Assembly (NCBI GenBank): GCA_013152195.1
Contig: JAADGU010000076.1
Span: forward strand, 1-6,770
Length of the DNA: 6,770 bases
Source of the DNA: Nitrospirota bacterium
Lineage (GTDB): Bacteria; Nitrospirota; Thermodesulfovibrionia; Thermodesulfovibrionales; JdFR-85
Direction of reading: 5' to 3'
Below the pieces are notes generated by a model. That model ran no database searches. It saw nothing but the letters and a program-made list of their open reading frames with translations, and was not told the origin of the DNA. Both the position numbers and the translations under genes were made by a program. Below are positions 5,806-6,770 of this stretch, one piece after another (position 1 is the first letter of the stretch; each line of letters begins with the position of its first letter).

Positions 5806-6353
5806 ATTCCTTTTCTTGAGAGCCTTACTGCAAAGAAACCGTCCATATCATGCCTGTGCGGATAGGTCCTGAAGTATCCCTCATCATTTATCAATTCTCT
5901 CAAATTATCCACTACAGGACCTTTATCACAAGTTGAGGGTAAACTTTCCGTATCATCTATAATAAAAAATTCCCTTTCTTTATGCAAGAAACTCCTAATA
6001 ACATCCTCCCCTTCCTCAGGCTCTGTAGAACAGACAGAGTACAACAGTATCCCGTCGGGAAGAAGATGCCTGCTCACAGCGGTAAGCATCTCCAGCTGTC
6101 TCTCATGAAAACGTCTCAGCACCTCCGGGCTGTGTTTGTACCGGACATCCGGATTACGCCTGATAACACCAAGGGACGAACAGGGGGCATCGAGCAGGAT
6201 TCTGTGAAAACCTTCCGGGGGCCTGAACTCTCCGATATCCGAGCAGATCATTTTAACTGAACCGAGGCCCTGTCTCCTGACATTTTCCTGTAAAATCCTC
6301 AACCGTTCGGCACTGCTCTCCACAGCATAGACCCTTGCACTGTCCCCGGTCAA
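5802..6353 (-). CDS. rsmB: 16S rRNA (cytosine(967)-C(5))-methyltransferase RsmB, C-terminal catalytic part after a frameshift
   Basis: Downstream fragment of a gene for the SAM-dependent enzyme that makes m5C967 in 16S rRNA. In this frame the protein carries the SAM-acidic strand VYAVESSAERL (8-18), the motif IV cysteine in DAPCSSLGVIRRNPDVR (55-71, Cys58) and the motif VI catalytic cysteine in YSVCSTEPEEGEDV (105-118, Cys108). It ends with the family's DGFFAVRLSR (171-180). The open frame appears to start at a TTG at 6353, but that codon is the Leu of an expected HIAEL motif that continues upstream in this frame to about 6374. The fragment is therefore not a separate gene; it joins the frame of the segment at 6350-6770. 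Both catalytic cysteines are intact. The stop overlaps the PASTA gene start as ATGA. Confidence 0.9.
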   Translation of the reverse strand: MTGDSARVYAVESSAERLRILQENVRRQGLGSVKMICSDIGEFRPPEGFHRILLDAPCSSLGVIRRNPDVRYKHSPEVLRRFHERQLEMLTAVSRHLLPDGILLYSVCSTEPEEGEDVIRSFLHKEREFFIIDDTESLPSTCDKGPVVDNLRELINDEGYFRTYPHRHDMDGFFAVRLSRKGI

Positions 6354-6770
6354 CTCGGCAATATGGGTCGTCTTTTTCCTCCCGGGGCTGCACAGGCATC
6401 GAGTATTGTCTGACCCTCCCGGGGCTGTAAAAGATAAGTTATAAGCTGAGCCGCCTCATCCTGAATAAAGACATCGCCCAGCAAACCCTCTATCTCCTTG
6501 AATACATAACTACCCTGGATCTTTATCCCGACAGGTGAGATGTCTGTGTATTTGAACTCCATGCCCATCTCCGACAATCTTGCGGCCACCTGTTCCCTGT
6601 CTGTCCTGAGTGTATTTACACGAAGGGTCAGCGGTGGTATCGTATTATTTGCCTTTGCCAGTGCCTCTGCCTCAGTGATACCAAACCGTTCAATCCATCT
6701 TCTTACAAGCCATACAGGATGAGACGTAAGAATTGATATCCTATCCACCGGCTCCTCAGGCAAGGGAGGG
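6350..6770 (-). CDS. rsmB: RsmB, middle part before a frameshift; 5' end outside window
   Basis: Upstream fragment of the same rRNA cytosine methyltransferase. The frame is open to the right edge (6769), so the TTG at 6763 is not a convincing start. The roughly 140-residue NusB-like N-terminal domain expected for RsmB must lie beyond the window. Visible parts are SHPVWLVRRWIERFG and TLRVNTLRTDREQVAARL, typical of the region before the catalytic domain. Then come VFIQDEAAQLITYLL and the SAM-binding motif LDACAAPGGK. After GGK this frame reads RRPILPS and stops at 6350, whereas the family has TTHIAEL. That missing sequence is present in the next frame directly after the A5 run (minus strand, 6373-6377). 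A two-base excess (or one-base loss) in that run explains both frames. It is either a sequencing or assembly error or a real disruption. Confidence 0.9.
   Translation of the reverse strand, partial: PPLPEEPVDRISILTSHPVWLVRRWIERFGITEAEALAKANNTIPPLTLRVNTLRTDREQVAARLSEMGMEFKYTDISPVGIKIQGSYVFKEIEGLLGDVFIQDEAAQLITYLLQPREGQTILDACAAPGGKRRPILPS

Noticed and set aside
6371..6382. Programmed -1 ribosomal frameshift in rsmB
   Set aside because: The site has an A5 run but not the A AAA AAG heptamer in the right phase. The -1 product would add a lysine inside the conserved GGKTTH loop, and no recoding is known to me for RsmB. An indel is simpler.
1769..6770. The minus-strand operon as a new functional system
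   Set aside because: Apart from the DUF512 and PASTA proteins every gene is a standard housekeeping enzyme, and the mix of pathways suggests ordinary operon packing in a compact genome.

Overview
The window is a compact bacterial chromosome segment carrying mostly core housekeeping genes. All but one gene lie on the minus strand. The gene set (ribosomal RNA methyltransferases, CoaD, AroE, Rpe, PgsA, a DUF512-type radical SAM protein, a kinase-less PASTA protein and a probable DUF2155 lipoprotein) fits a free-living, probably anaerobic, Gram-negative-type bacterium. Nitrospirota or the former Deltaproteobacteria is my best guess, from gene content and order only, and it is tentative. I see no transposase, CRISPR array, tRNA, rRNA or phage gene.

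The right block (about 1769-6770, minus strand) reads, in transcription order: rsmB (5' end off the window and broken by a frameshift near 6373-6377), a membrane-anchored three-PASTA protein, rpe, pgsA, a PDZ/radical SAM/DUF512 protein, and aroE. Neighbouring genes overlap by 1 to 11 bases or are 3 bases apart, so this looks like one translationally coupled operon. It mixes rRNA modification, pentose phosphate, phospholipid and shikimate functions and has no single pathway theme. It ends at a GC-rich hairpin (1746-1767) that it shares with the convergent lipoprotein gene.

The middle holds the only plus-strand gene, a small lipoprotein (1214-1726) with a clear sigma-70-type promoter (1145-1174) and a strong ribosome binding site. 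It is divergent from rsmD.

The left block (minus strand) is rsmD (468-1031) followed by coaD (1-231, cut by the left edge), a common gene pairing. The two are separated by 236 bases that contain the most unusual object in the window. This is a 132-base palindromic element (302-433) with perfect 21-base inverted terminal arms enclosing two further bulged hairpins. It has no coding capacity that I can support and is probably a mobile or repeated palindromic element, or a structured RNA segment.

I found no convincing new multi-gene system. The observations most worth checking are the palindromic element and the rsmB frameshift.
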